DNA from: Dermacentor variabilis
Taxonomy: Eukaryota; Arthropoda; Arachnida; Ixodida; Ixodidae
DNA length: 64,000 nucleotides
Reading direction: 5' to 3'
Assembly: GCF_050947875.1 (NCBI RefSeq)
Contig: NC_134572.1
Span: forward strand, 126,225,605 to 126,289,604
Made by a program: the position numbers and the translations under genes. The notes beneath the pieces are model-generated. The model had not been told where the DNA came from. It saw nothing but the letters and a program-made list of their open reading frames with translations, and did no database searches. Below, piece by piece: positions 12,382 to 25,689 of this stretch (position 1 is the first letter of the stretch; every line of letters starts with the position of its first letter).

Positions 12382-15367
12382 TGGCTCGCTGTTGGAGAAA
12401 CAGGAACCGGACGTCTCCATGGCTACGTTGCAAGCCCTACAATATGTCCCTGCGAGACGCAGTGCGAAGAGGCGTGCTCGACGCAAGTGGTGGCGTGTCG
12501 TCTGTCATCGCTTCGGATGACTTCTCGTGCAAGAAGCAAAATTAAGCCTCCGCTATGACAAAACTAACGCAACAAGGCAGGAAGCGACGCTTGCTCAGAT
12601 CACTCCGTCTTCGTCCTCATTTCTTTTAAATTAAAAAAAATAATTTCTTTAAAATTTTTAAACAATAGGTAGCTTGGAACAAAGTGACACTGAAAGCAAT
12701 ACTGCGCCACGCTCAGCTTTGCGCGTCCCAGCGATGATTCACCTGAGTGTTGCGATAGATAAACATGTGGCAGTGATCACGCGGGAAACCAGCAAACTGT
12801 CACTGGCAATGAAAGCAACATATATGGAACTGCCGACACAGATCTGCGAGTAATGGCCTACCATTCCCGCATAAAACATGTAGCTCACGGAGTACAAGCT
12901 CGTCACTGTATACGACAGAGCACTAAGAATATGAGAAACGAGAAAGATAACTTTCCGCGAAGTGAGGACATGTGATCGGAAACAATTTACGAAACAGTGC
13001 GTGAAACCGAGAATAATGAGTTCGCCATCACATCAGCATATAGAGTTAAACCTTCAATATATTACATTCAAATGTGCCTCTTCGTGGTCTATTCACATGA
13101 ATGTAGCTGTTGGATTGGCGTATAGGTAGCGGCTAAGTGCTACCGCACCTTAACTGGCGGAAGCCGGAGCAGGGGCGCCGAGTGGTCGCAGTATTTCACA
13201 CGCGCGATGTAGCAGCAACAAGAACCACGCGACTGCCGAGAACGAATTGTTTTTTTGCTTCTTCTTCTTTTTTCTTCTTTCGCTAAGCGGCTTTGATAGG
13301 CACGGCAGTCTCCACGCCCTCCGCTTTTGAGAGGCGCACCCCTGCGCCTTCTGGCCTCCACCGAAGAGGTGCGATGATGGATCTCGGCCAGCCCGCGACC
13401 GCGATGCCTCGGCGCTGCTGCCTGCATCCCTTTCCTCCCCGCTCTCTTGCGTCGTTGCCACGCCTTTCATTCCGCACGCGCACATTAGGACCGCCACTGC
13501 TGTGGACAGGCGTTTGTATACATGTATTTTCGCTTATCTTGGACAGGGCTAAAAAGCCGGGGGGCCAGGCCCCATAAGCACGTTGTCACTGTTTCTTTCC
13601 TCCTCGACTCGGCCACTTGTCCTCTGGCTGGGTAAAATCCACTTTCACGCGTGGAGTTACGTGGATTTCGTGGGCGCTGCGCTTGAGGGGAGACACACAT
13701 TGATAAGTGCGGGCTAATTTCTAGCGTCGCCCACACTGCATGAAGTGCAGTCGCCTCGAAATATTGCACCATATGCTGTTGCAAGATCTTTCCGAGCGTG
13801 CATTTCACGGAACAATGCGAAGGGTGTCCACTTCGGAAGCTCTGTCTGGTGTGTTGTACTAGGGGTTTGGTTAGCGCTTTCTTGGCACATTAAGTCAATC
13901 TCAAATGGCGCCTTCTCGTAGAACAGGTGGATCGTTGCCGTAAATATTTAAGGAGTAGAATCACGGTAGCTTTCGACGACTTCTGTTGTTCCAATGCAGC
14001 AGGACTTTACCAAGAGTGGAATGAAGGTACGGCTTCAGCACGTAGAGCACACAATGCCACGACCACGTGCTAGCATATATACTCACGACAGCCATGCAGG
14101 AATTTGCGGACGATACCGCGACATCTGCTATTACGCGTTCTCTACTGACAACTGCAGGAAATGTAAATTGTTATGCATTACCTATAGTCCATGCTTTTGA
14201 GCGTGTACAACCGTACTCGAGAGTAAACGGGGCCAGGCATGCCTTATAACTATTTCAAACTTGTGTAGTGTGAGACACTTGCCTTAACAATGAGCGAGTG
14301 TGACAGCGATACGTCTGCGTTTGAGACTCGGAACTTCTGGCATGTCTCCAGCGTGATTTAATTACAGCTCTATGTTCTGCTTACTTTTCGTCCCACCTGC
14401 ACACAGCTCTAGTCCCAAATTAAGGGAGGTCTACATGACGTGCTTGTGTTGGCATGACAAAAGAAGAAGAACGGTGTCATATTGTTCAGCTCTAGTGTAG
14501 CGTGCACGCCATCCTTTGCTTTCCTCTTCTCATCTTTCTTGCTATTAAGGTCGCCGATGTTCGCTCAGATGTGGCTAAAGTGTCAGGGAACGTAGATATA
14601 TGTGTATACAAAGTGACTATCATGAACCACATCTATTTCAAGGTTAGGTTCTCGCTGCCGTCAAGTTAGCTAACAAAAGTGTGTTTACAGTAGCGCACGA
14701 CAAACCAAAAGTAACGAGAGGTGAGGGACACTCGAGAGGAGGTGGAAAGAGCGATGTAGTGAGGCACAAAGGCGAAATGACGAAAGTGCCAAGTGATCCG
14801 TCTTGCCAGACCTTCCTCCTTCCTCTTTGTGTGAGTCTGCTTTGGCAGAGCAAGCCATTCAGGCTGGCGCCGATGAGCTCCGTCACTGATGTGCCATCCT
14901 TCACCTACCTGAACTCTCGTCGCCATTCTGCGCTGCGCAACGTATTTTCATTATCGTTTTTTTTTAAGCGTGGACACTGGTGGTCCGAGCGGCTTCTGTG
15001 TCTGGCTTGCTTGTGAATACTTTTTCCTTTACAATGTCTCTGTCTGCTCTCTGAATTGACGTCAGCACTTTCTTTATTCGCGTGACAATGTATTTACTGC
15101 TTCCGAGCGATCAGTCTTTTCTCGAGGAGCAAAGCTCTTGCGCATAGCTTTCACCGCCAGATGTATGCTACGTTCCATAGAGGGAGAGTGATAGGGAAAC
15201 TGAAATAAGCGTTTCCAGTGCCGGTTCTATTTCAACCGACAATAACTATCGCACCTGGCTAAACGTCCTTTGTATGAAGTAAATACATTGATTGGCGCTT
15301 TTCTAATGTCACGCTACTGCGCTTTTTTGTTTCCCAACCGCCTGTGAAGAAATGCGACCTTTCATGT
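12382..15367. other. No recognised gene; AT-rich and GC-rich patches
   Basis: An AT-rich patch lies at about 12625-12665 and a GC-rich patch at 13140-13500, where frames open in several phases on both strands. No domain or repeat is recognised. The 5' UTR of the minus-strand LINE may extend a short way into the left edge. Confidence 0.35.
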
Positions 15368-15409
15368 TCTTTCTTTCTTCCTTCCTTTCTTTCTTTCTTT
15401 CTTTCTTTC
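15368..15409. repeat. (CTTT)n microsatellite
   Basis: About 10 CTTT units with two early CTTC variants. Confidence 0.9.
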
Positions 15410-17040
15410 ACACAAGTGCCAAGGCCCTCGACCACTCAAATGAGGAAGAACTGCATTTATGTTTCAGTATCCAGCCTATTTCTTGCAAGTCGTCAATATT
15501 GAACAATAATGATTGCGCCGTGGCATAAGGCGATTGAACCGTCAGAAAGGCCATCGTTTTACATTTCGTTTATTCGTTACTTTAAGAACGTTTTCTCTCA
15601 TGCTTCAGTCATGTGTGTAAAGGTACATTGTCTATGAAGCTTCAGGGTTCGGGCTCTTTGATAGAATAGAGCCAAACAAAAACGATTGGCCATGTGAATT
15701 CGACAGAAATGGGGACACCTGTAACGCGTGTATCGTATGCCATCACGCGTTCAAGATCCCCAATTAAGCCCAGAAACTTATTTCTACTTATGGCAATCGG
15801 AAGGGTCCTCTTTTTTTTTTTAGGCCGACCGATGCTTGAGCCAAGGACTTCCCATTTAGTGCGTTTTGTATTGGTATATGTTATCGTTCCCACCCCCCTT
15901 TTATTTTAACTTTTTTCTAGGAACTTGTAGAGACGTAGACACCAGCTGGCTTGTATCGATGATGTTTGATTTTATTGTTTGGTTCTTTTGTCACCTTGTT
16001 GGAGTTACCGATAGGTAGTGGTATAAAAGCGCATAAGGCAGGCGTAAACAAGGTGTAAACAAATAATAAGAATCTTCAAACGAAAGAAAATGATTCAGCG
16101 ATGCCGATGACTATGCACAGCATTTGCTTGACAGTGTTGCACCAGTCCCTTCCGGGAGCCTCTGATCTCGTTAGACGAGAAAGCTTTTGGAAGCTGAAGG
16201 CGACAGGGGAAAGGTTGGGGGAAGGAGAAGTGAGTTGCAAGCTGTAAGGTGATGACTTGAGGAACCTTGCAGACATTCTTTCGCGCGTGTGATACGTGTC
16301 TAACTTTTTTCGTTGCATTTTTTTTTTGTAGCCGTCACCTAGATAACTCACTGCATGCCTCCCATTCATGATATTACCTTGAACACTTTGCTGCTCTCTG
16401 AATTCTTTCCGTATTGACTTCTTCAAACAGCTGCCTTTCGAAGATATGAACAAAGGTACACTTTGCTGTTTTTGTTTGTATGCTGGTCACAAAACCTACA
16501 TTAGCAATAACTACTTTATAAGCCGACAAGAAAATAGCTCTAGCTGAACGTGGAGACGGAGATGCCGTCTTTTCCTCTTGTCTTGCAAAACTTTTCTTTG
16601 TTGAAAGATAGACGGACGGACGGTTAGATGTCTCATCCGCTTTGAAGTGCCGAACATAAAAAGACTGCGTACTGGAGGTCGAACGTGATGATCTGGCGGT
16701 CGTCTCGCGACGCTGTATCCTGGAACAAATTCTGCGAAAAACTGGTGCCTACTGGCAGTGTGTGTGTGTGCTTTGCACGCGTATATGGACTCCAATAAAA
16801 TATATTTCGAGACAAGTAAAAGAAGGAAAAGGAAAGGCTGGAAACGGCACGACATGGTAGCCTCCGATTGTCTGCTTGAGTAGGGTGAAATGAGGACAGC
16901 GGTAACTTCGTATATTCCTGTGACAACTTGTTAGTTTATTAAAATTTATCTCTTGCATGCGGCGTCGTATCTCCGATTCTGAGGATATCACTTAAAAGAT
17001 CCCTCCCTCTACATGTATGGCTTAAAATACTTCTTTTTTT
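15410..17040. other. No recognised gene; isolated TATA-like site
   Basis: TATAAAAG occurs at about 16022-16029 on the plus strand with no convincing coding frame downstream. Nothing else is recognised. Confidence 0.3.
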
Positions 17041-17051
17041 TTTCTCCACAG

Positions 17052-17098
17052 TGATTGATGCAACGGCCGCCGTTGCTCTCGTCTTTGAAATTGTCGAG
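17052..17098 (+). other. Candidate 47-nt exon
   Basis: A long T-rich tract ending TCTCCACAG directly precedes 17052. At 17099 a GTGCGT donor follows GAG. Between them only one of three frames is open; it starts after two bases and gives IDATAAVALVFEIVE, a hydrophobic stretch. Both splice signals are good, and a branch-like CTTAAAAT lies upstream. I cannot name the protein and see no partner exon. It could be chance, since a poly-T run alone gives an acceptor-like tract. Confidence 0.25.
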
Positions 17099-17221
17099 GT
17101 GCGTGCGGTTATGATTTCATGCTTAGTTTATGACCGGTGCGCTGCCTAAAAAAACCAACTTGTCATGCAGAATCTGCGTACTTGAGACATCGAGCCGAAA
17201 GGGTGCTTTGATCCTGTCGGT

Positions 17222-17330
<109 letters not shown>

Positions 17331-17874
17331 TACGTTCAGTACAGCAGGGACAACGGCAATAATAGCATTCTTGTTTTCTGCGTTTTATTCACCCTCAGTC
17401 ATTTTCTGTTCAGCAGGATGTTCAACATGCGACTCGTTATTACGAATTCACTTGTACTGAATATCCATATTCGATTTGCATGGAATGTTTCTCCATTTAC
17501 ACGCCCTTATTTATTTGCCAACAACGAAATACCAGGAAACGTGAAACTACACGGTTTATTGCCGGCCAAAAGATATGGCGAAGCTTGATAACGCTGCACT
17601 ACCACAATGTAAGTTGTAATAGTCCGCCACAATTACTCTTAGAATGAAAAAGAAACGTGTGCCGAGCAGACGTGCGCACAGTGCTGGGCATACGTGCGTG
17701 TTTGTGTACAAGCTCCACTCATGCCATCCCGAGGAATGCTGCTCGAATTATTTCCTAGTACAATCACTTCGCACTCTCATATATTCAGCAGTGCTTTCAG
17801 AAATTGACAGCCCAAAGTAATCGTAACTCCGTAAGCTAAGTTGCTTCAATAACTTCGCTGCATAGCTTTAAGCG

Positions 17875-18130
17875 TTAACCAGCCGCGCTGGTCACTGAAA
17901 TCGAACGCCGACCGTAACGGCAGGAGGGTTTCAAGCGGCGGCTTAACATCGGCGTCTGCGTCGAAAGGTGGCGGAGAAAATTGCCGCCTGGGGAGCGCCT
18001 CCAATCACACAAGTATCGGGCGCACGGAAGCGGATTACAGCCGAGATTAATGGGAACTCGTCGCCGAACATTAATCTCGCGGGCTTTGAGCGGCGCGATC
18101 ATTTTCTTTAATTGAACGTCGCAATTCATC
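17875..18130. promoter_or_regulatory. Candidate regulatory block with an inverted repeat
   Basis: This GC-rich, non-repetitive block stands out from AT-richer surroundings. It contains CGAGATTAATG (18042-18052) and its exact inverse CATTAATCTCG (18069-18079), 16 bases apart. ATTA and TAATC cores are typical of homeodomain sites, and further AT cores (GCGGATTACA, TTTAATTGAACG) lie nearby. No coding frame is persuasive. Regulatory function is inference only. Confidence 0.2.
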
Positions 18131-18360
18131 GGCTACGATGCATAATCCGGGTCATTGCCAAGGCATCTTTCACGAGGCCTGCGCAGCAGGCACTGGCTTT
18201 GCGACATCCAGGAGCTTAGCAGCGTTGTGTGCTTCACAGGTGTTGTGGGGGCCTTCCGAATGAAGCGACGGCTGCAAAACTTAATGCATTGCTGGGCAAC
18301 CAGTGACCCGTAGCCATCGACGGAGAGTCACCAAAGTCACCACCGGAGAGTCACAGGGCG

Positions 18361-18900
18361 CCGCATGACTCTTGATCATGATGATTTATTAGAATTCCTT
18401 TTGTAAAGGAAGAAGACAAATCGTCACCTAGCCTACTTCAGTTACTCTGGTATTCTATCAATACATTCTCTTCTAGCGTTCTTGTATACATCTCGTTAAT
18501 CTGCTCTATCTACCTTGTACCGCTGTCTACGGCTGTAATGAATTCGGTCATATCAGTTCCTTGCATTTTTTCCACCAACACTCTAAACCTCTCTTGCTTA
18601 CCTCGACTGCTGACCGGTTGATACTTCCCTCTACTTCAAGTCCAAGCGCTCCTGGAAGTTTTACATTATGTATTGGTCTCGCAGGGTGAATCCCTCCGCA
18701 TCGCAGTCGCTGAAGATCCGTTTTAGCGGAATGTTTAACCTTCCGTTGCATGCAGCCGCGATTTTCGACCAGTCACAGCAACCTAGGCAAGGGGAAGCAG
18801 GCCAATGGCAGACGGTGGTACCACCCTCCTCATCCGGTCGTCTACTTTCACTGTGCTAGCTCTGCGAGACTGTGACTCTCCAGTGCTGCGGGATCCTCAC
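18361..18900 (-). repeat. Probable interspersed repeat (retroelement 3' part)
   Basis: On the minus strand the segment ends in AATAAATCATCATGATC, like a retroelement 3' end. A degraded frame (18751-18548) contains LQRLRCGGIHPA and KLPGALGLEVEG. The organisation resembles a dispersed tick repeat I have a general memory of, but I cannot name the family and no second copy lies in the window. Confidence 0.3.
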
Positions 18901-19261
18901 TTCTTGTCAGCGAATTCTATACGAAAAGCCTGTCCAGATATACAATGTTAATCGTTTCGAAATTAAACAAAAGTGACATGCTATAAACGAAGAGCGCGTT
19001 TGCTTGGTGGGTTCAAACAACGCTGCAGATCACTGCGCGATGCTTGCACCAGCGGTCACGTAAATTTCACGTCAAGAGACTGAAATAAAAACAAAATGAA
19101 ATATTTTTTACGTGATTGGACCCGTAGTTTCTAACATCTGTGTAGAATGTGCATAATTTTAATGTGTACCATTATTTGCCTAATCCTAGGCAATGTGTGG
19201 TCGATAGATAGGTATTTTCCTATCTTGGCCTCTTTTCTGGCCTCTTCAATGACAGAGCTGG

Positions 19262-19345
19262 GTGGCGCCAACGGTGGGATCGAGCCTCTAGATTCCAGCT
19301 TCAAGGACAGCAGCCCGGTGCTCTAGCAATTGGGTCTCGATCGCA
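19262..19345 (-). repeat. tRNA-like SINE head, second family
   Basis: On the minus strand, CAATTGCTAGAGCACCGGGC (partial A-box region) is followed at tRNA-like spacing by GGCTCGATCCCAC (B-box-like). The 5' part of the A box is eroded. It is not a working tRNA and the SINE body is not delimited. Confidence 0.4.
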
Positions 19346-20204
19346 CGCATGCTTCTCTCGTGCCAAAGCCAAGTTACTCTGCGAGGAATTGAGCGCTTGC
19401 GCTGCGTGGCGCTTTTTCGCATTCTTCCCTCATGACAGACAACGCTTTGACACGCCGTGTGAGACAGCCGTCAGCGCTTTCGTGATCGGCCTACGCTGGC
19501 CAGTGCTTTCCTCGTAGCAGCTAACACTACGTAGAAGCTGTACGATTGTACCGTCTTTATGATTGGTGCAGGTCGAAAAGGTGTTCAAGTTTTCTTCACT
19601 GCCATTCAGATGCCTTTGTCGTTTTACCACACACCACATGGCAGCTACTTATGATTGTATGACCCTTATAGTCGCAGATATCACGATTCGTGCTTTTCTT
19701 TGCTTTCAGCCGTCTGATACCTATGATACCTATGATACACACATGCTCGGGACACGCATGCAACCTCTCGCCTTGCGCCAATACGTTGGTCCGCCTCGTA
19801 ACGTTCTACGGAAGCGGGATAGTCATCTACCTGCAATATGCTTCGCATACCATCGATTTCTACAGTGCGTGATATCTGTGCATAAGTTTAGAGCGAATAG
19901 CGTTCACTGGCTCTTTCCGAGGTGTTGGTAGTCGGAGGCCGGAATTTCTCCACTCGTACAATGAGGCGAAGGTCGCCAGAAAGGCGGAGCTATCAGACAG
20001 AAAGTGATTGGGAAAGAGTGAAAGACCCCGGTGTCTTCTGACCTCACTGTTTGGTCTCAGAAGCGCTAACGTCATGCCAGAGGTTACTGAACCTTGTCGG
20101 TCATACAATGTAGCGGGCCCAGCATGCTGCTAGGACGAGTGGGGGCAGAAAAGGGATTAGGCATTGGAAAAACAATGCGAGAATCGGTGGTGAACTGCCG
20201 TGAC

Positions 20205-21345
20205 AATCAGGTGATAGAGGAATGTGCGGAATATAACCAACCCTAATATGTAGCTTTCATTGATTACGAGAAAGCGTTTGATTCAGTCGAAACCACAGCG
20301 GTCATGGAGGCATTGCGGAATCAGGGTGTAGACGAGCCGTATGTAAAAATACTGAAAGACATCTATAGCGGCTCCACAGCCACCGTAGTCCTCCATAAAG
20401 AAAGCAACAAAATCCCAATAAAGAAAGACGTCAGGCAGGGAGATACGATCTCTCCGATGCTATTCACAGCGTGTTTACAGGAGGTATTCAGAGACCTGGA
20501 TTGGGAAGAATTCGGGATAAAAGTTAATGGAGAATACCTCAGTAACTTGCGATTCGCTGATGATATTACCTTGCTTAATAACTCAGGGGACCAATTGCAA
20601 TGCATACTCACTGACCTGGAGAGCGAAAGCAGAAGAGTGGGTCTTGATATTAATCTACAGAAAATTAAAGTAATGTTTAACAGTCTCGGAAGAGAATAGC
20701 AAATTACAATAGGCAGCGAGGCACTGGAAGTCATAAGGGAATACATCTACTTAGGGCAGGTAGTGACGGCGGATCCGGATCATGAGACGGAAATAATCAG
20801 AAGAATAAGAATGGGCTGGGGTGCGTTTGGCAGGCATTCTCAGATCATGAACAGCAGGTTGCCATTATCCCTCAAGAGAAAAGTGTATAATAGCTGTGTC
20901 TTACAAGTACTCACCTACGGGGCAGAAACCTGGAGGCTTACGAAAAGGGTTCTACTTAAATTGAGGCCGACGCAACGAGCTATGGAATGAAGAATGATGG
21001 GTGGAACGTTAAGGGATAAGAAAAGAGCAGATTGGGGTGAGGGAACAAACGCGATTAAATGACATCTTAGTTGAAATCAAGAAAAAGAAATGGGGGGGGG
21101 GGGGGAGGCATGGGCAAGACATGCGATGAGGAGGGAAGATAACCGATGGTTATTAAGGGTTACGGACTGGATTCCAAGGGAAGGGAAGCGTAGCAGGGGG
21201 CGGCAGAAAGTTAGGTGGGCGGATGAGATTAAGAAGTTTCCAGGGACGACATGGCCGCAATTAGTACATGACCGGGGTTGTTGGAGAAGTATGGGAGAGG
21301 CCTTTGCCCTGCAGTGGGCGTAAACAGGCTGGTGATGATGATTAT
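20205..21345 (+). pseudogene. RTE-type LINE reverse transcriptase remnant
   Basis: This is a non-LTR reverse transcriptase, which copies element RNA at a nicked target. One main frame runs through the block. It reads FIDYEKAFDSV (motif A with catalytic Asp), RQGDTISPMLF (motif B), then NLRFADDITLL (motif C, catalytic FADD). The YIYLGQVV segment, a SCVLQVLTYGAETW segment and a C-terminal WIPREGKRSRGR...CWRSMGEAFALQWA region end at TAA 21321-21323. In-frame stops occur at 20244 (TAA), 20697 (TAG) and 20988 (TGA). Two compensating shifts bracket IKKKKW near 21050-21095, the second in a poly-G run. The GCCCTGCAGTGGGCGTAAAC end followed by TGATGATGATT is an RTE-like 3' terminus. Endonuclease and RT motifs 1-2 are missing, so the copy is 5'-truncated near 20205. 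Confidence 0.88.
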
Positions 21346-21802
21346 TTTTCATGGCTGGGATCACTGAGACAGTGAAAGGGAGCATGAATCGCCCAGTGTG
21401 CTGCTTCTAATAACGTTAGCATTAAAAAAAAACGTATTTCCATTTTACCTCAACTGTACCATTATGCATATCTTAGATAAGGACTAACTATAAATTATAT
21501 TCATTTTCTGATATTTCCGGAAAACTGTGGAACAGTTTCCTGTACAGCATCACATCATCCAAGTAATTTTTCATATAAAGAGCTTGCTCGAAATCTACTT
21601 AACTTACAATAGTAACCATAATAACAAAAAAAGTTTTGGACCTTTCTACAGCAAAGCTATTGCTATATTTGCATTTTTCCCCCTTGTAATTCACTTGTAA
21701 TCACTCATGTTAAAAAACGGACCCCTGCCACAACCCTTGAAAGTGTTCTGGGTCGCCGCCTGTAAAAATATATGTCCATACATGATCGGAAACAATCTAT
21801 AT

Positions 21803-21845
<43 letters not shown>

Positions 21846-23886
21846 TTGAAGTGCCTGAATGGCTGGTTGGTGCATTTTTGAGATCATAATCGAACCGCGC
21901 TTCGCAGTGGACGAAGCGAAGACCACAGACACAGCACTGCGTCAGTCGACATTACTCCGTCCTGCTTTAAGCGCTGTTCGATTACCTGTTATGAATGCGC
22001 GTATACGCATGCATAAGATACGATTACTCTCAGAGGCTGAGCTAACAACATTCATAACCCTCACCGAGTAAGCAATCCTGCCGCCACGTTATCTTTTCTT
22101 CGGCAAAATGGATGACCCCGGCATTGGTCACGGTCGGTTCTTGCGCTGCCAAGCGCATGCGCGGGGGTCAGTGATGGAGCCTCTCCGATACGCAGCAGAC
22201 GTACAAACAGCTCTTTGCGACCTATTGCTTGTGCCAGATGCCACATGAAACCGGGACCCGCAGCCCATTGATAAAGCGATGAGAGAGTACGGCCTGTCTA
22301 TGGCGGCCATCTCGAAGCCGATGAGTGAGTGAATCGGCATCGTCCAGTCTCACTTACGCAACGATGCAGACAGAGTTCTTTTCTTCGTTAAATCGCTTAT
22401 CGCGGTGTTGCTTTATTGTGCAAAGAGAAGCTCGCGGACGATTTTGCTCGATGTTTCCCGAGCTTCTGCTGAAATGGAGTGTCGACCGTTACCGCAGTGA
22501 TGACTTCCGGGACGTTCTTACCCTCTGTTGGACATTTCTCCTCATTCATTCCTTATCGCCCCTCTGTTTTTTATATTGTTTTTCTTGATGATCTATACAA
22601 AGGAACGTAAACTTCTAGGAGATACCAGTGTCCGAGGTGCCGGAAGCAGACGATAACTAATAAACCAGACATTTTATTTTATTATCGAGTTTGGCTTCCT
22701 TATGGTCCCCCTGTTGCCACTTTAGACTCGCCTGGCCCTTGTTTTTATCTGAGCAGCTGTTTTACTTTTGTTCAACGTGATGATCCTCCTCTTGCGGGCC
22801 CCTGAAACAACACACATAAAGGGAAACCCTTATCTTTGCGGTTCGTTGAAGCGGTAAGAAATACTGGAGGGTCGGACGTGTTTTGATGTACTGCTTGATG
22901 GGAGGAGCATTTATCTCGGTGCACTGGGTGGACATATTTCACTCCGATCATTACTCCTCGAAGGAAAAGCTCCACCGGAAGAAGTCGTGCGTCGCGCATT
23001 GAACAGAAAGTTATCGCTAGCGATGGACAGGCTTAAAGGGACGGTGGACGAGCGGGCAATGAAGCGAAACTGAGGTAAATGGAGAATAGAAGAACGGTTT
23101 CTGTGCGCACTGACGTGGCAAATAAAAGAAATTTTGGGACGTAGAGCACGCCGCGCTTTGCGTCGCACCGCGCTTTATTAATGACAAACCAATGCGCGAG
23201 GAGTCTATTATCTGCGACTCTATGGCAGCACTGCAGCGTTTACTGTCAGCTTCACGGTGCCATCCGCATGAACAGTAGGCGTTCGAAATTAGATGCCATG
23301 CACGACATGAAGTCACATTTCAATGCATGCGAAGTCAGAGTGGCATTATCGGCAATAAACGTGCCGATCAAACTACTCCTTTAGACCATGTGGAAGGCCG
23401 CGGCCTGTCAATCTCGCTGTCTTGGACACACGCTGCAAACATAGTCCACAAACTTGCACACCGATGCATGTCATTTGAGTAGGATGGACCATATTTAATG
23501 CATGCCCGATTACACATCCTCGATACAACCTTAAGACTTCGACTTTCACCAAGACGTCCCTAAGAGACGCGAGTATACTTTGTGTCGGCTATGGTTAATC
23601 CTTGCGATTACCAATGCCTATGTGCGTACCTCATAGGAATGATCCGCACCGCAGCCTGTGGCCAATGCGGTGACGAGGAAACAATGCCATATTTCGTGCT
23701 GGAGCCCGCAGTAAAGTGTGTAGAAACAATCACTTTCTGTCGTGCTCAAGCGGATGGACGACTGGCCTCTGTCAAATGACAGAATACTGCAGCATCGACG
23801 GTACTTAAGAATGCATAAGCAGGCCATGCAAGTGTTCCTGTGCTTCTTGAAGTCTGTGGGAACGTCTCCAGTTCGAATGCCTTGAA
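21346..23886. other. No recognised gene; holds a (TTTA)n tract
   Basis: AT-rich at first and mixed later. The (TTTA)n tract at 21800-21847 is listed separately. No domain or splice-bounded exon is supported. Confidence 0.35.
21800..21847. repeat. (TTTA)n microsatellite
   Basis: About 12 TTTA units; same motif as at 475. Confidence 0.95.
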
Positions 23887-23901
23887 TGTTTTTCCTTTCT
23901 A

Positions 23902-24021
23902 ATCTCTCTCTCTCTCTCTCTAACCCCTTCACAAACCCATTTTCCCGCCACATCAGAGCAGGGAAGCAAACCACAAACTCGTATCTGGTTGACCTCCCTG
24001 GCTTTCCTCTCGCTCTCTCAC
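23902..24021 (+). repeat. Tick LINE 3'-end repeat, copy b (diverged)
   Basis: A (TC)n run at 23902-23921 is followed by CCCATTTTCCCGCC, AGAGCAGGGAAGC and CTGGTTGACCTCCCTGGC, then a CT-rich tail. The order matches copies at 9.8 and 26.1 kb, with more substitutions. Confidence 0.5.
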
Positions 24022-24029
24022 GGGAAACC

Positions 24030-25615
24030 CTCGAATACTCGACGCTTAGGAGCGTTATGTCGTAGAAATAATGTAGCATCGTGAAACGAGCAAAAGAAAA
24101 AAAAAAGAATCATAGGACACGTCGAAATCAGATTTTCGCCTCTCATTATTAAAGAGATGTCATAGGTAACACCAGCATCACAACCAAAAGCACGAACCTT
24201 GAGTAATGATGTTTGATCACGTGCTGGCAGCAGGAAACAAACAAAACTTCTTCCGATAGCTAGATCTTTTTCATTTGCTCAAATTTTTCTGCCCTAAGGT
24301 CGGTTATATACCCAAAATTCCTCAGACTCGTATATAAGATGTGCCACTTACCAGCTTTGCGACTCTAGCCCAATCAATTGTTGATTAATGGGTTAACGCA
24401 AGACCACTCATACTGACGTGGGACTCTTTCTGTGAACAGACTAGTGAGGTCGTTGAACTTGGTCAATAATATGTGACACGGCCAAGGTTCTCGATAAAAT
24501 CGACATATTACGCTGTCTCTTGATTGGCTGCAAGCCACGCACTGCGCAAAAGATGCGATAAATTGGAAGAACCATTGGCATGAATTCTGGTCATGCTATG
24601 CATGCCAGTCATTCCTGCAGAAATTTAAACATACGTTTTCCCCATTCTTCTTTGTCACGCAACGCAGGGACACAATCACCCTAATTAAGGCCTAGATAAA
24701 TCACAGCATTGCGGGACGTTTCCAAATATGAGCGTTCAATTAAGACGCAATTATATGCCCTATATAAGCTAATCCACATATGCGATCTTGCTTTTTTTAC
24801 CAGACAGGCAACTCTTCGACACAACCGCAGCAAACAAAACTTCGAGTCACAAGGGTTCAAGCATTATATCGGGAAATACTAGACAGCAAGGTGGCCGATG
24901 ATGAACGACCACAATCTCGCACAAGTCTCGAATACCCTGAGTAAGCTGATCGATACAACACGTTCACTTATAGTGGAGTCGCTCGCGGCTTTAATTGCTA
25001 CGAAGGCGAGTCCCATTTATCACTAAATAATTCCACCGCACAGCATCGCGCTTAGAACGGGAGTCGTGCACAAACCAGTAAGATGACGAGCCTTTTCGAG
25101 CTAGAGGTATCCTCGAACACGACACGAACCTTGCTTGCGAAAGCAGCATTAAGAAATTCGCGAAGTTAATGGCGGCGTCACCGTCGAATTAGGAGGTTGG
25201 GCGTTCGAAAGGCCTCGTTGAGGCGTAACCGGCTCTTTGGAAGGACGTGAGGTTAACTTATACCCGATGACTCCAGCCGCTCTCTGCTTCAAGTGCATCC
25301 TGGCGTTACTCCTCTAAGGCGAGGCGAATAATTGCGGTGATTGACCGCACAAGTTCAGGGTACACGCTTAGCCGACATGCGGAACGAACAGCGGAAGTAA
25401 AGAGAAACAATGTTTTCACCCGGCACGTCCGCAAATCCACAGGTACGTTTTGTTCCGGAGCTGTTTATTGAGGCGCCGCTTTTTTCGACATGGGCGCGCC
25501 GAACCACACATGAATGGAAACAGATATGCGCAATCACGAGCAGCAAATTACGAAAGCTGCTTCAAACTTCTGCAAGAATGCGGAGAGACAGACTAGAATG
25601 TTTCTTTCGCGTCGC
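24030..25615. other. No recognisable feature
   Basis: No known repeat, RNA gene or supported exon is seen. Confidence 0.35.
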
Positions 25616-25619
25616 AAAG

Positions 25620-25673
25620 AAGGAAGGAAGGAAAAAGTGGTGAAGGAAAGGCAGGGACGTTAACCAGTTTAGC
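25620..25673 (-). repeat. Tick LINE 3'-end repeat, copy c, interrupted by Ruka
   Basis: GAAAGGCAGGGACGTTAACCAG is the inverse of the CTGGTTAACC...CTGCC core seen at 9.8 kb. The match stops close to the Ruka insertion at 25690. Confidence 0.5.
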
Positions 25674-25689
25674 TTAACCGGTTTGATTT

